Assembly (NCBI GenBank): GCA_036620675.1
Contig: JAZHEE010000053.1
Reading direction: 5' to 3' (one strand)
DNA length: 19,195 nucleotides
Origin: Jejubacter sp036620675
Lineage (GTDB): Bacteria; Pseudomonadota; Gammaproteobacteria; Enterobacterales; Enterobacteriaceae
Positions 1 through 7,071 of this stretch are shown piece after piece. Made by a program: the position numbers and the translations under genes. Numbering within the stretch: the first letter of the stretch is position 1; every line of letters starts with the position of its first letter. Below the pieces are notes generated by a model. That model ran no database searches. It was not told the DNA's origin and saw only the letters and a list, made by a program, of their open reading frames with translations.

Positions 1-165
1 TCCATAGCGGTGACCTCTGGCGATTAAATACACCATCATCATGCCTTCAGCCACCACAACAAGGGAAGACCCATATAAATACAGTATCCCGTATTTTTGA
101 GACAATCAAGCATGCCGGAGCCCGATTAGGTTATTGATATGATGCAAAGGGAAATTTTGATCGAT

Positions 166-193
166 GGGAAAAACGGGCCTGTAACAGGCCCGT
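166..193 (-). terminator. Probable intrinsic terminator after the pca operon
   Basis: Read on the minus strand, a perfect 9-bp GC-rich stem (ACGGGCCTG / CAGGCCCGT, arms 185-193 and 173-181, 3-nt loop) is followed at once by five T residues. This is the classical form of a rho-independent terminator. It lies about 175 nt beyond the pcaC stop codon, so it would end pca transcripts that pass the earlier hairpins. A minus-strand gene read into from elsewhere is not visible. Confidence 0.6.
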
Positions 194-356
194 GAGACTG
201 ATGACAAACCCCAGGCCGAACTCGTTCGGCCAGAATCACCAGAAAAATAAACAAGGAAAATCAATTTATTGATTTTCGGCAGCTCAACCACAAAGAGGGA
301 AAAACCACGTTTTTTCCCTCTTTGTCATTAACCTGACGGGCCCGCAGCAGGCCCGT
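173..356. repeat. BIME-like or MITE-like element: imperfect inverted repeat whose arms are themselves hairpins
   Basis: Positions 173-208 on the plus strand and 356-321 on the minus strand match at 28 of 36 bases. Both begin ACGGGCCTG, continue through GGCCCGT and end ATGACAAA. Each arm contains its own stem-loop (173-193, 9-bp stem; 336-356, 7-bp stem). Between the arms are further perfect stem-loops: GGCCGAA/TTCGGCC with loop CTCG at 214-231, GAAAATCAA/TTGATTTTC at 256-277, and a 15-bp stem at 290-304/311-325. No target-site duplication is visible at the edges. It could be a repeat element or a set of stacked terminators; I do not recognise it as ERIC or as a standard E. coli REP. Confidence 0.5.
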
Positions 357-367
357 GGTAACCGCTC

Positions 368-757
368 TCAGATTTCTGCGCTGTCCTGCTCGTCAAACAC
401 CTGCTGGGCCAGGTGCAGCGTGGCGTTGGCGGCGGGCAGACCGCAATACAGTGCCGAATGCATAATCAGCTCTTTCAGCTCGTCCCGGGTGACGCCGTTA
501 TTGCGGGCGGCGCGCAGATGCATTTTCAACTCCGCTTCGCGGTTCAGCGCAATCAGCATAGCGATGGTTATCATGCTGCGGGTATGGCGGCTGAGCCCCG
601 GTCGGGTCCAGGTCTCGCCCCAGGCGTAGCGGGTGATAAAGTTCTGGAACTCTTCATTCAGCGGACTCAGGTTTTCCAGCGTTCTGTCGACATGGGCATC
701 GCCCAGCACCGCGCGCCGTACCGCCATTCCCTGCTGATAGCGTTCATCATCGTGCAT
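368..757 (-). CDS. pcaC: 4-carboxymuconolactone decarboxylase
   Basis: PcaC decarboxylates 4-carboxymuconolactone to beta-ketoadipate enol-lactone in the cytoplasmic protocatechuate branch of the beta-ketoadipate pathway. The 129-residue product has the usual family length and is a single AhpD-like/carboxymuconolactone decarboxylase domain, with the family-typical GDAHVDR segment near residue 20 and the helical HLRAARNNG stretch near residue 80. I chose the ATG at 757 because an AGGAGG Shine-Dalgarno sits just upstream and the protein then starts MHDDERYQQG; an in-frame upstream ATG at 799 would extend deep into pcaD. The start overlaps the pcaD end by 11 nt, which suggests translational coupling. 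It is the last gene of the pca operon, followed by the stem-loop cluster. Identity is strongly supported by context. Confidence 0.93.
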   Translation of the reverse strand: MHDDERYQQGMAVRRAVLGDAHVDRTLENLSPLNEEFQNFITRYAWGETWTRPGLSRHTRSMITIAMLIALNREAELKMHLRAARNNGVTRDELKELIMHSALYCGLPAANATLHLAQQVFDEQDSAEI

Positions 758-1520
758 GATTTTCCTCCTGCTGCTGTAAAAAGCCCAGCAGCGCGGCACT
801 GAACTGGCTGGCGGCTTCGATGTTCGACAGATGCGAAGCGGGCAGCGTCACCATCCGGGCACCCGCAACCTGGTCGCGCAGGAATTCGCTGTCTGCGACC
901 GTGGTCACAGGATCCGCCTCGCCGGCAATCAGCAATAGCGGCAGCGTTATCTCCCCCACTTCCGCCCGCAGGTCGGCGCCAGCCAGCGCTTCACAGCATT
1001 CGGCGTAGCCTTCAGCGTTGCTGGTGGCAAGCGTATGTACCAACGGCTCCACCACGGCAGGCGCCTTCTGGCGGAACGCCCGGGTGAACCAGCGATCGGC
1101 GGCGCCGGCGGCCACCACCGGCATTCCCTCCTGGCGTACGGTGCGGGCCCGGGAAAGCCAGCCCGCCTGGTCCCCTATCTTCGCCGCACTGTTGGCAACC
1201 GTCACACTGTCAAAGCGCTCCGGCGCAAAACGCGCCAGCCACAGGCCAGTCAGCCCGCCCATCGAGATCCCGCAAAAATGAGCCTTATCAATCCCTTCGC
1301 GGGTCATGATATTCAGCACATCCTCGCCCAGTTGCGCCAGAGTCACCTTTCCGCTCTTACGGGTCTGCCCGTGGCCGTGAGTGTCGTAACGCAGCACCCG
1401 AAAGTGCGGCAGCAGCGCGTCACGCTGGGCGTCCCACATCGACAGGTCGGTTCCCAGCGAGTTAGAGAAAATCACCACTGGCGCGTCATCGCACCCTTCA
1501 AGCTGGTAATGAATGGTCAT
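747..1520 (-). CDS. pcaD: 3-oxoadipate enol-lactonase
   Basis: PcaD hydrolyses beta-ketoadipate enol-lactone to beta-ketoadipate. The 257-residue product is a single alpha/beta-hydrolase domain. The visible catalytic triad is Ser86 in the nucleophile elbow GISMGG, Asp203 in GEADPVT and His230 in ASHLSN; the oxyanion-hole region is near SNSLGTD (residues 19-25). Length is normal for stand-alone PcaD, so this is not the PcaL (PcaD-PcaC) fusion known in some bacteria, although pcaD and pcaC overlap here by 11 nt. Its ATG overlaps the pcaB stop by 4 nt (ATGA) and an AAGGA ribosome site lies inside the pcaB end. It is a cytoplasmic enzyme and a member of the pcaIJFBDC operon. Confidence 0.94.
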   Translation of the reverse strand: MTIHYQLEGCDDAPVVIFSNSLGTDLSMWDAQRDALLPHFRVLRYDTHGHGQTRKSGKVTLAQLGEDVLNIMTREGIDKAHFCGISMGGLTGLWLARFAPERFDSVTVANSAAKIGDQAGWLSRARTVRQEGMPVVAAGAADRWFTRAFRQKAPAVVEPLVHTLATSNAEGYAECCEALAGADLRAEVGEITLPLLLIAGEADPVTTVADSEFLRDQVAGARMVTLPASHLSNIEAASQFSAALLGFLQQQEENHAR

Positions 1521-2860
1521 AACGATTCCTTACTGCGCGCCAGCACCTGGCGCAGAAAATGGTCGGCACTGCCGGTGGCCCCGGCGGGGTCCAGCAGGCC
1601 CGCAATCTGTGATTCAGACAGGTAACGACTTACCGTATCATCCTGGCGCAGCAGGCGTGCCAGCGGCTGCTTCTCATCCAGCGCCCGATGGCACAGGCGC
1701 TCAACCAGATGGTGAGCCTGGGCCTTCCCCATCTGCGGCGCCAGCGCCAGAGTGACCGATTCCGCCATAATCAGGCCATGGGTGATCTCCAGATCCTGGC
1801 GCATCTTTTGCGGATAAACCTGCATCCCCTCCGCCAGCGTCAGGGCATTTTCCAGCACGCCGCCGGTCAGGGTCACCAGCTGTGGTAGCGTTTCCCATTC
1901 CGCCTGCCAGCCTCCCAGCGCCCGTTCGTGTTGCTGATTCTGGGCGGCATACAGGGTCGCCATCAGCCCCGGGATCCGGCCTGCGCTGCTGAGGATCGCG
2001 GCGCAGGTGACGGGGTTGCGCTTGTGCGGCATGGTCGAAGAGCCGCCACGACCTTGCGCCACCGGCTCTGACACTTCGGCCACTTCGGTCTGCATCAGCA
2101 GCGCGAAATCGCCAGCCAGCTTGCCCAATGAAGCGGCAAGAGTGGCGAACCAGCTTGCCGCCTCCAGCAGTCGATCGCGCTGGCTGTGCCACGGCGTATC
2201 GGGAACGCCAAGCGCCAGCTCCCGGGCCAGGGCCTGAATCACCGCTGGCCCCTGCGCCTTTAACGACGCCAGAGTACCTGCGGCGCCACCGAGCTGCACC
2301 ACCAGCAACCTGGGGCGCATTTCAGCAAGCCGCGTCCGGTGGCGCAGCAGTGCATCCAGGGTTCCCGCCAGCTTCAGGCCGAAAGTGGTCGGCAGCGCGT
2401 GCTGTAGCCAGGTTCGCCCCGGCATCAGGGTGGCGGCATGGTCTTCAACCAGGCGGGTCAGTGCGACGATCAGGCGGTTCAGCCGCGTTTGCGTCTGCGT
2501 CAGCGCCGCGCGCAGTTGCAGAATCAGCCCCGTATCGATGGCGTCCTGGCTGGTGGCTCCCCAGTGTATGTAGCGGGCCGCCTGTTCATCTTCGCACCTG
2601 ACCACGGCAGTCAGTTGTTTAACCAGTGGAATGGCGAGATTCCCCGCCAGCGCCGCCTCCCGGGCCAGAGCATCGCTGTCCAGCCGCGCCACCTGGCAGC
2701 AGGCGTTAATGATCGCCGCCGCTTCCCGGGGCACCATATCGCAGCTCGCCTGGGCGCGGGCCAGCGCCGCCTCAAAGTCCAGCATCCCCTGTAGCAGAGC
2801 CCGATCGCTAAAACAGTCGCTGAGCGATGAGCCGTGAAACAGCGGGGTGTAAAGTGACAT
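1517..2860 (-). CDS. pcaB: 3-carboxy-cis,cis-muconate cycloisomerase
   Basis: PcaB lactonises 3-carboxy-cis,cis-muconate, the product of protocatechuate 3,4-dioxygenase, to 4-carboxymuconolactone. The 447-residue product belongs to the fumarase/aspartase superfamily; the signature GGSSTMPHKRNP is at residues 272-283, the HWGATSQD segment at about 99-106, and WLQHALPTTFG at about 151-161. Length is normal for bacterial PcaB. The start at 2860 has a TAAGGAG ribosome site that overlaps the pcaF stop codon, with a 9-nt gap. Of superfamily members, adenylosuccinate lyase or argininosuccinate lyase would be the alternatives, but the pca context and the conserved segments make PcaB the clear choice. 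Confidence 0.94.
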   Translation of the reverse strand: MSLYTPLFHGSSLSDCFSDRALLQGMLDFEAALARAQASCDMVPREAAAIINACCQVARLDSDALAREAALAGNLAIPLVKQLTAVVRCEDEQAARYIHWGATSQDAIDTGLILQLRAALTQTQTRLNRLIVALTRLVEDHAATLMPGRTWLQHALPTTFGLKLAGTLDALLRHRTRLAEMRPRLLVVQLGGAAGTLASLKAQGPAVIQALARELALGVPDTPWHSQRDRLLEAASWFATLAASLGKLAGDFALLMQTEVAEVSEPVAQGRGGSSTMPHKRNPVTCAAILSSAGRIPGLMATLYAAQNQQHERALGGWQAEWETLPQLVTLTGGVLENALTLAEGMQVYPQKMRQDLEITHGLIMAESVTLALAPQMGKAQAHHLVERLCHRALDEKQPLARLLRQDDTVSRYLSESQIAGLLDPAGATGSADHFLRQVLARSKESL

Positions 2861-2869
2861 TATCTCTCC

Positions 2870-4072
2870 TTATGCGCGTTCCAGCACCAGGGCAATCCCC
2901 TGGCCCACGCCGATGCACATAGTGCACAGCGCATAGCGTCCGCCGCTACGTTTAAGCTGATAAGCCGCCGTCATCGCCAGTCGCCCACCGGAAGCACCCA
3001 GCGGATGCCCCAGCGCGATGGCACCACCGTTGGGGTTCACATGGGCCGCGTCGTCCGGCAGCTCCAGCGAACGCATCACCGCCAGCGCCTGGGCGGCAAA
3101 AGCTTCATTCAACTCGATAACGTCCATTTGCGCCAGGGAAAGCCCGGTCTGCGCCAGCACTTTTCTGACCGCCGGCGCCGGGCCGAAGCCCATAATTCTC
3201 GGCGCCACGCCAGCCGTCGCCATGCCCACCACCCGGGCCAGCGGCTGGAGGCCGTTATCGCGCATCGCCGTTTCGCTGGCCAGTAGCAGCGCGCAGGCGC
3301 CATCGTTAACCCCGGAAGCGTTACCTGCGGTGACGGTACCGTCCGGACGCACCACTCCTTTGAGTTTAGCCAGGGCTTCCGCCGAGGTGGAACGTGGATG
3401 TTCATCGCGGGTAAACAGCAGCGGCTCGCCCCTGCGCTGGGGGATCGAAACCGGGATCAGCTCATCGTCAAACAGCCCCAGCTCCTGCGCCCGGGCGGTA
3501 CGCAGTTGACTGCGCAGCGCGAAAGCATCCTGATCGATGCGGTTGATATTGAAGTCACCGGCCACGTTTTCAGCGGTTTCCGGCATTGAGTCCACCCCAT
3601 ACGCCGACTTCATCAACGGGTTAATAAAACGCCAACCGATAGTGGTATCTTCCATTTTCATGGCGCGGCTGAAGGCGTTGTCCGCCTTGCCCATCACAAA
3701 GGGAGCCCGGGACATGCTCTCCACCCCACCGGCAATAATCATCTGCGCCTCACCGCTCCTGATAGCGCGCGCCGCCATGCCGATAGCGTCCAGGCTGGAG
3801 CCACACAGCCGGTTAACGGTGCTGGCCGGAACGCTTTCCGGCAGCCCGGCCAGCAGCAGCGCCATGCGCGCCACGTTGCGGTTATCTTCCCCCGCCTGGT
3901 TGGCGCAGCCGTAGAGCACATCGTCGAGTTTGCTCCAGTCCAGGCCAGGGTGGCGTTCCCTCAGCGCTTTAATCGGCAGCGCCGCCAGGTCGTCTGCCCG
4001 CACGGTGGAAAGCGTACCGCCATAACGACCAAAGGGAGTACGTACCGCATCGCAAATAAATGCCTGAGTCAT
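2870..4072 (-). CDS. pcaF: 3-oxoadipyl-CoA thiolase
   Basis: PcaF cleaves beta-ketoadipyl-CoA with CoA to acetyl-CoA and succinyl-CoA, the last step of the pathway. The 400-residue product is a full thiolase: the acylated Cys90 lies in VNRLCGSS, His356 in NGGAIALGHPLG, and Cys386 in CTMCIGVGQG. I chose the ATG at 4072 (MTQAFICDAVRTPFGRYGG) because the N-terminus then matches thiolases and AAGGA lies 7 nt upstream; the in-frame ATG at 4108 lies inside the pcaJ end. The gene follows pcaJ by 10 nt. The close relative PaaJ acts in phenylacetate breakdown on the same substrate, but the operon context makes PcaF the natural name. Confidence 0.93.
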   Translation of the reverse strand: MTQAFICDAVRTPFGRYGGTLSTVRADDLAALPIKALRERHPGLDWSKLDDVLYGCANQAGEDNRNVARMALLLAGLPESVPASTVNRLCGSSLDAIGMAARAIRSGEAQMIIAGGVESMSRAPFVMGKADNAFSRAMKMEDTTIGWRFINPLMKSAYGVDSMPETAENVAGDFNINRIDQDAFALRSQLRTARAQELGLFDDELIPVSIPQRRGEPLLFTRDEHPRSTSAEALAKLKGVVRPDGTVTAGNASGVNDGACALLLASETAMRDNGLQPLARVVGMATAGVAPRIMGFGPAPAVRKVLAQTGLSLAQMDVIELNEAFAAQALAVMRSLELPDDAAHVNPNGGAIALGHPLGASGGRLAMTAAYQLKRSGGRYALCTMCIGVGQGIALVLERA

Positions 4073-4082
4073 GTGATATTCC

Positions 4083-4739
4083 TTATGCGCTTTCCGCCAG
4101 AGGTTCAAAATTAAGCGTCACCGGAGTGATTCGCTGGAGTTCCTGAGCCGGCAGGCCATTGAAAATCTCCCTGACCACCGGGCCCTGAGGGGTAATATCG
4201 ATCACCGCCAGATCGGTGTAGATTCGGCTGACGCAGGCCACGCCGGTCAGCGGATAGCTGCAACTTTCCACCAGTTTGCACTGGCCGTCGCGGGTCAGGT
4301 GATCCATCATCACGAAGACCTGGCGGGCGCCGATAGCCAGATCCATGGCGCCGCCCACCGCCGGAATGGCGTCCGGCGCGCCGGTGCTCCAGTTAGCCAG
4401 GTCGCCCCGGGTCGAAACCTGGTAGGCTCCCAGCACGCAGATATCCAGGTGGCCGCCGCGCATCATGGCGAAGGAATCGCCGTGGTGGAAAAAGCAGCCG
4501 CCTTTCAGCAGCGTGACCTGCTCTTTTCCGGCGTTGATCAGTTCCGGATCCTCTTCCCCTGGCGCAGGTTTCGGTCCCATCCCCAGCAGCCCATTCTCAC
4601 TGTGCAGGAAAATCTCTTTATCGGCAGGAAGATAGTTGGCGATACGGGTAGGAAGCCCAATCCCCAGGTTGACATACGCTCCTTCCGGGATATCGCGCGC
4701 CACACGCCGGGCCATTTCGTCACGGGTCAGTTTGTTCAT
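4083..4739 (-). CDS. pcaJ: 3-oxoadipate CoA-transferase, beta subunit
   Basis: PcaJ is the B subunit of succinyl-CoA:3-oxoadipate CoA-transferase, which moves CoA from succinyl-CoA to beta-ketoadipate. The 218-residue product contains the family I CoA-transferase catalytic motif SENGLLGMGP, whose Glu48 forms the thioester intermediate, and the GIGLPT segment at residues 26-31. I chose the ATG at 4739 (MNKLTRDEMA) because GAGGAG precedes it at good spacing; the upstream in-frame ATG at 4769 lies inside pcaI. It is 10 nt after pcaI. Acetoacetate CoA-transferase subunits (ScoB, AtoA) are paralogues that could be confused with it, but the operon decides. Confidence 0.94.
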   Translation of the reverse strand: MNKLTRDEMARRVARDIPEGAYVNLGIGLPTRIANYLPADKEIFLHSENGLLGMGPKPAPGEEDPELINAGKEQVTLLKGGCFFHHGDSFAMMRGGHLDICVLGAYQVSTRGDLANWSTGAPDAIPAVGGAMDLAIGARQVFVMMDHLTRDGQCKLVESCSYPLTGVACVSRIYTDLAVIDITPQGPVVREIFNGLPAQELQRITPVTLNFEPLAESA

Positions 4740-4749
4740 AATTTGCTCC

Positions 4750-5433
4750 TCAGGCGCTCTGTGCCACATCGTTATCCAGTCCTATCAGACGCTGCACAAA
4801 GATCCCCGGCGTAACGATATGCTCCGGATCCAGTTCGCCCAGCGGTACAATACGGCTTACTTCAGCAATAGCCGTGGTGGCGGCCGTCGCCATAATCGGG
4901 CCAAAGTTACGCGCCGCCTTGCGGTAGACCAGATTGCCCCAGCGATCGCCCAGATGGGCCTTAATCAACGCGAAGTCAGCTTTGATTGGGTATTCCAGCA
5001 CATAGTGGCGGCCATCGATTTCCCGGGTCTCTTTATCCTGAGCCAGCGGCGTACCGTAGCCGGTAGGGGTGAAAATAGCCCCCAGCCCGGCGCCACCCGC
5101 CTGGATACGCGCCGCCAGATTGCCCTGGGGCACCAGCTCCAGTTCCACTTTGCCGCGGCGATACAGGTCATCGAAAATCTGCGAATCCACCTGACGCGGG
5201 AAGGAGCACACCATCTTCCGCACCCGCCCGGCCTTCAGCAGCGCCGCCAGCCCTACTTCACCATTACCTGCGTTGTTATTAATAATGGTCAGGTCGCCAG
5301 CGCCCTGCGCTATCAGAGCGTCGATCAGGGCAGTCGGTTGACCGGCGGGGCCAAAACCGCCAATCATGATGGTGGCGCCGTCATGAATATCGGCCACCGC
5401 TTCCTCCAGCGAGGAGACGCTTTTATCAATCAT
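4750..5433 (-). CDS. pcaI: 3-oxoadipate CoA-transferase, alpha subunit
   Basis: PcaI is the A subunit that pairs with PcaJ. The 227-residue product carries the CoA-binding glycine-rich motif GGFGPAGQP at about residues 23-31 and the conserved NNNAGNGEVGL segment near 60. I chose the ATG at 5433 (MIDKSVSSLEEAV), preceded by AAGGAGC, because an in-frame extension to 5586 would cross the regulatory region and begin inside the divergent pcaR gene. It is the first gene of the operon, so the promoter and PcaR operator should lie in 5434-5579. A palindrome TTGTGCG-N5-CGCACAA lies directly upstream of its ribosome site. Confidence 0.94.
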   Translation of the reverse strand: MIDKSVSSLEEAVADIHDGATIMIGGFGPAGQPTALIDALIAQGAGDLTIINNNAGNGEVGLAALLKAGRVRKMVCSFPRQVDSQIFDDLYRRGKVELELVPQGNLAARIQAGGAGLGAIFTPTGYGTPLAQDKETREIDGRHYVLEYPIKADFALIKAHLGDRWGNLVYRKAARNFGPIMATAATTAIAEVSRIVPLGELDPEHIVTPGIFVQRLIGLDNDVAQSA

Positions 5434-5447
5434 CACTCTGCTCCTTG

Positions 5448-5466
5448 TTGTGCGTACATCGCACAA
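5448..5466. promoter_or_regulatory. Palindrome in the pcaI leader
   Basis: Perfect inverted repeat TTGTGCG-N5-CGCACAA located one base upstream of the pcaI Shine-Dalgarno (5441-5446 on the minus strand). The ATCGCAC part also occurs in the probable PcaR site at 5534-5548. It could be an extra operator half-site or a hairpin in the pcaI mRNA leader. Function is inferred only. Confidence 0.4.
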
Positions 5467-5493
5467 AATTGCATTCTTCGGCCAAAATGTGAG

Positions 5494-5509
5494 CCTGTTA
5501 ACGAACAGG
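5494..5509. promoter_or_regulatory. Inverted repeat CCTGTT-N4-AACAGG in the pcaI-pcaR region
   Basis: A perfect 6-bp inverted repeat with a 4-nt centre sits in the middle of the divergent promoter region. On the minus strand it would fall between a possible -35 (TTGACC, 5508-5513) and a poor -10 (CACATT, about 5485-5490) for pcaI. A TGTGA half-site (5488-5492), as found in CRP sites, lies beside it. Any of these roles is a guess. Confidence 0.3.
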
Positions 5510-5516
5510 GTCAAGG

Positions 5517-5548
5517 GCGATAATCGAAATATGGTGCGATTATCGAAC
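5517..5548. promoter_or_regulatory. Probable PcaR operator (two repeats)
   Basis: GCGATAATCGAA at 5517-5528 and GCGATTATCGAAC at 5536-5548 are two copies of one element, 19 bp apart start to start, about two helical turns. On the minus strand the second reads GTTCGATAATCGCAC, which is of the type described for binding sites of the IclR regulators PcaR, PcaU and PobR. It lies 31 nt upstream of the first possible pcaR start and about 100 nt upstream of pcaI, a position suited to activation of pcaI and autoregulation of pcaR. Confidence 0.65.
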
Positions 5549-5579
5549 ATCATGTATCTTTCTTCCTGGAGTGTGATCG

Positions 5580-6410
5580 ATGGCAAAAATAACGGAGGGA
5601 AAAATGGAAAAAGAGCGCGACCATTACGTGGGCGGCGAGCGGGATCCCTTTAAGGGCGATCCCAATTTTATGACTTCGCTGGCGCGCGGACTTGAGGTTA
5701 TTCAGGCCTTTACTCCACAGCGGCGGGTTCTGTCTATCTCCCAGATCAGCCAGAAAACCGGCATTCCCAGAGCCGCGGTGCGTCGCTGTCTCTACACCCT
5801 GGGCAAGCTGGGTTTTGTCTACGCCGAGGATGGCAAAAACTTTCAGCTACGCCCGCGGATTCTTGCGCTGGGCCACGCCTGGCTCGCCTCCACCCCGCTG
5901 GCTAAATCGGCCCAGCCGGTGCTCAGGCAGCTAAGCGAAATGCTCAATGAGTCCTGCTCTATCGCTATCCTGGACGGCGACGATATCCTTTATATCGCCC
6001 GGGCTTCCAGTTCGCGCATTATGACCATCGATCTCGATATCGGCAGTCGTCTGCCTGCCTGGTCCACCTCCATGGGACGGGTGCTGTTGAGCCATCTGCC
6101 GGAAGAGCAGTTAAATGATACCCTCGCCCGGGCTACCATGATTCGCTATACCCCCCAGACGCTGGGCTCGGTCAGCGAACTCAAAGAGGAGCTAAAACGG
6201 GTGCGTCAGCAGGGCTATGCCCTTAACGATCAGGAGCTGGAAATGGGACTACGCTCCATCGCCGTCCCGCTGTTTAATCCGCAGGGCGGCGTGGAAGCGG
6301 CGCTGAATGTGGGAGTGCATGCCGGGCAGGTTCCGGCGCAGGAGTTACGCGAGCGGGTATTGCCGCAGCTCCTGGCTGCGGCGCAGGAGCTATCGCTGCT
6401 GATAAACTAA
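5580..6410 (+). CDS. pcaR: IclR-family regulator of the pca operon
   Basis: Cytoplasmic DNA-binding regulator of the IclR family; PcaR/PcaU proteins activate protocatechuate genes in response to pathway intermediates. It has an N-terminal winged helix-turn-helix (roughly residues 30-90, with LSISQISQKTGIPRAAVRR as the HTH) and a C-terminal effector domain (roughly 105-270), including the SRIMTIDLDIGSRLPAWSTS segment typical of PcaR/PcaU/PobR-like proteins. The length of 276 residues is normal. Two starts are plausible: ATG 5580 with GGAG 8 nt upstream, or ATG 5604 with GGAGGG 4 nt upstream (268 residues, MEKERDHYVGGERDPF). I keep the longer form but the shorter one may be right. It is divergent from pcaI, which supports local control, and ends 9 nt from the convergent smrA end. 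Confidence 0.9.
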   Translation: MAKITEGKMEKERDHYVGGERDPFKGDPNFMTSLARGLEVIQAFTPQRRVLSISQISQKTGIPRAAVRRCLYTLGKLGFVYAEDGKNFQLRPRILALGHAWLASTPLAKSAQPVLRQLSEMLNESCSIAILDGDDILYIARASSSRIMTIDLDIGSRLPAWSTSMGRVLLSHLPEEQLNDTLARATMIRYTPQTLGSVSELKEELKRVRQQGYALNDQELEMGLRSIAVPLFNPQGGVEAALNVGVHAGQVPAQELRERVLPQLLAAAQELSLLIN

Positions 6411-6419
6411 GAGGGCGCA

Positions 6420-6983
6420 TTAACCACGTCGGGCCGCGTGACGCTCCCGGTTATCCAGCTTCGCCAGCGCTGATTTACGCAACGAGACATAGCAGGCACC
6501 AGAGCCGCCGTGCTGCGGCTGGGCTTCGGCAAAGGCCTGCACGTATTCGAATTCAGGCAACCAGCGCGCCAGATAGCTACGCACCACGTTGGCATGGGCG
6601 TTATCTGCCCGGGCGCGGCCATGAACGATAAGCAGATTGCGCAACCCGTCGTGCTTTGCCTGCTGGATAAAAGCATACAGCATCCGACGACACTGCTCGA
6701 CCGGCTGCTGCCGCAGATTCAGACTGGCCTCACGGCCGTACTTTCCTTTGCGCAACTTATCCAGCACGCCGGTTTGCAAACCGTCACGCCGGAACAACAG
6801 CGGTTCGCTCAGCGGGACTATCTCCAGAAAGCCGGTAGTCAGAAAGTTATCGAGTTGCAGATCGTCGCTGTAACGACGGATGCGCGGCGTCCGGCTTTTT
6901 TCCCAGTGTACGTCAGCGCCCGACTTCAGGGGCCTGACGTCTCCCACCGCATCAAGAAACAGGGTTTTCTCATCCGGATTCAT
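6420..6983 (-). CDS. smrA: Smr-domain DNA endonuclease SmrA
   Basis: SmrA (formerly YdaL) is a small MutS-related domain protein; the E. coli protein has been described as a DNA endonuclease. The 187-residue product has the same length as E. coli SmrA and the conserved LDNFLTTGFL segment (about 45-54), followed by a C-terminal Smr domain with IVHGRARADNAHANVVRSY and HGGSGACYV. I chose ATG 6983 (MNPDEKTLFLDA) with GGAGGT upstream; an in-frame ATG at 7130 would add 49 residues unlike the family. In E. coli smrA lies next to abgR; here 2.9 kb separates them. It converges with pcaR with only 9 nt between stops, and no good terminator is visible there. Confidence 0.92.
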   Translation of the reverse strand: MNPDEKTLFLDAVGDVRPLKSGADVHWEKSRTPRIRRYSDDLQLDNFLTTGFLEIVPLSEPLLFRRDGLQTGVLDKLRKGKYGREASLNLRQQPVEQCRRMLYAFIQQAKHDGLRNLLIVHGRARADNAHANVVRSYLARWLPEFEYVQAFAEAQPQHGGSGACYVSLRKSALAKLDNRERHAARRG

Positions 6984-7071
6984 GGTCAAACCTCCGGCCA
7001 TGGCAACAACAGAAGATATATCACTATAGCGCCCCGCCTCCACAGGCTCAACGGGGGCGCGGCGCGGGGCG

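Larger units (their letters stand above)
1..367. other. Gene-free left end with clustered stem-loops
   Basis: I see no convincing protein-coding gene between the window start and the pcaC stop codon. The only longer reading frame, on the minus strand at 106-291, runs straight through several perfect inverted repeats and has no recognisable family, so I do not call it. Positions 1-165 show nothing I can identify. Positions 166-356 hold five perfect stem-loops at 173-193, 214-231, 256-277, 290-325 and 336-356, which lie downstream of the pca operon. Confidence 0.6.

Noticed and set aside
106..291. Minus-strand 61-codon frame in the left gene-free region
   Set aside because: It runs through several perfect inverted repeats, has no recognisable domain and no good ribosome site.
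2007..2601. Long plus-strand frames opposite pcaB and other GC-rich genes
   Set aside because: They are Ala/Arg/Pro-rich shadows of GC-rich genes on the other strand, without family signatures.
5434..5586. N-terminal extension of PcaI to an ATG at 5586
   Set aside because: The extra 51 residues do not belong to the family and cover the operator repeats; ATG 5433 has a good AAGGAGC site.
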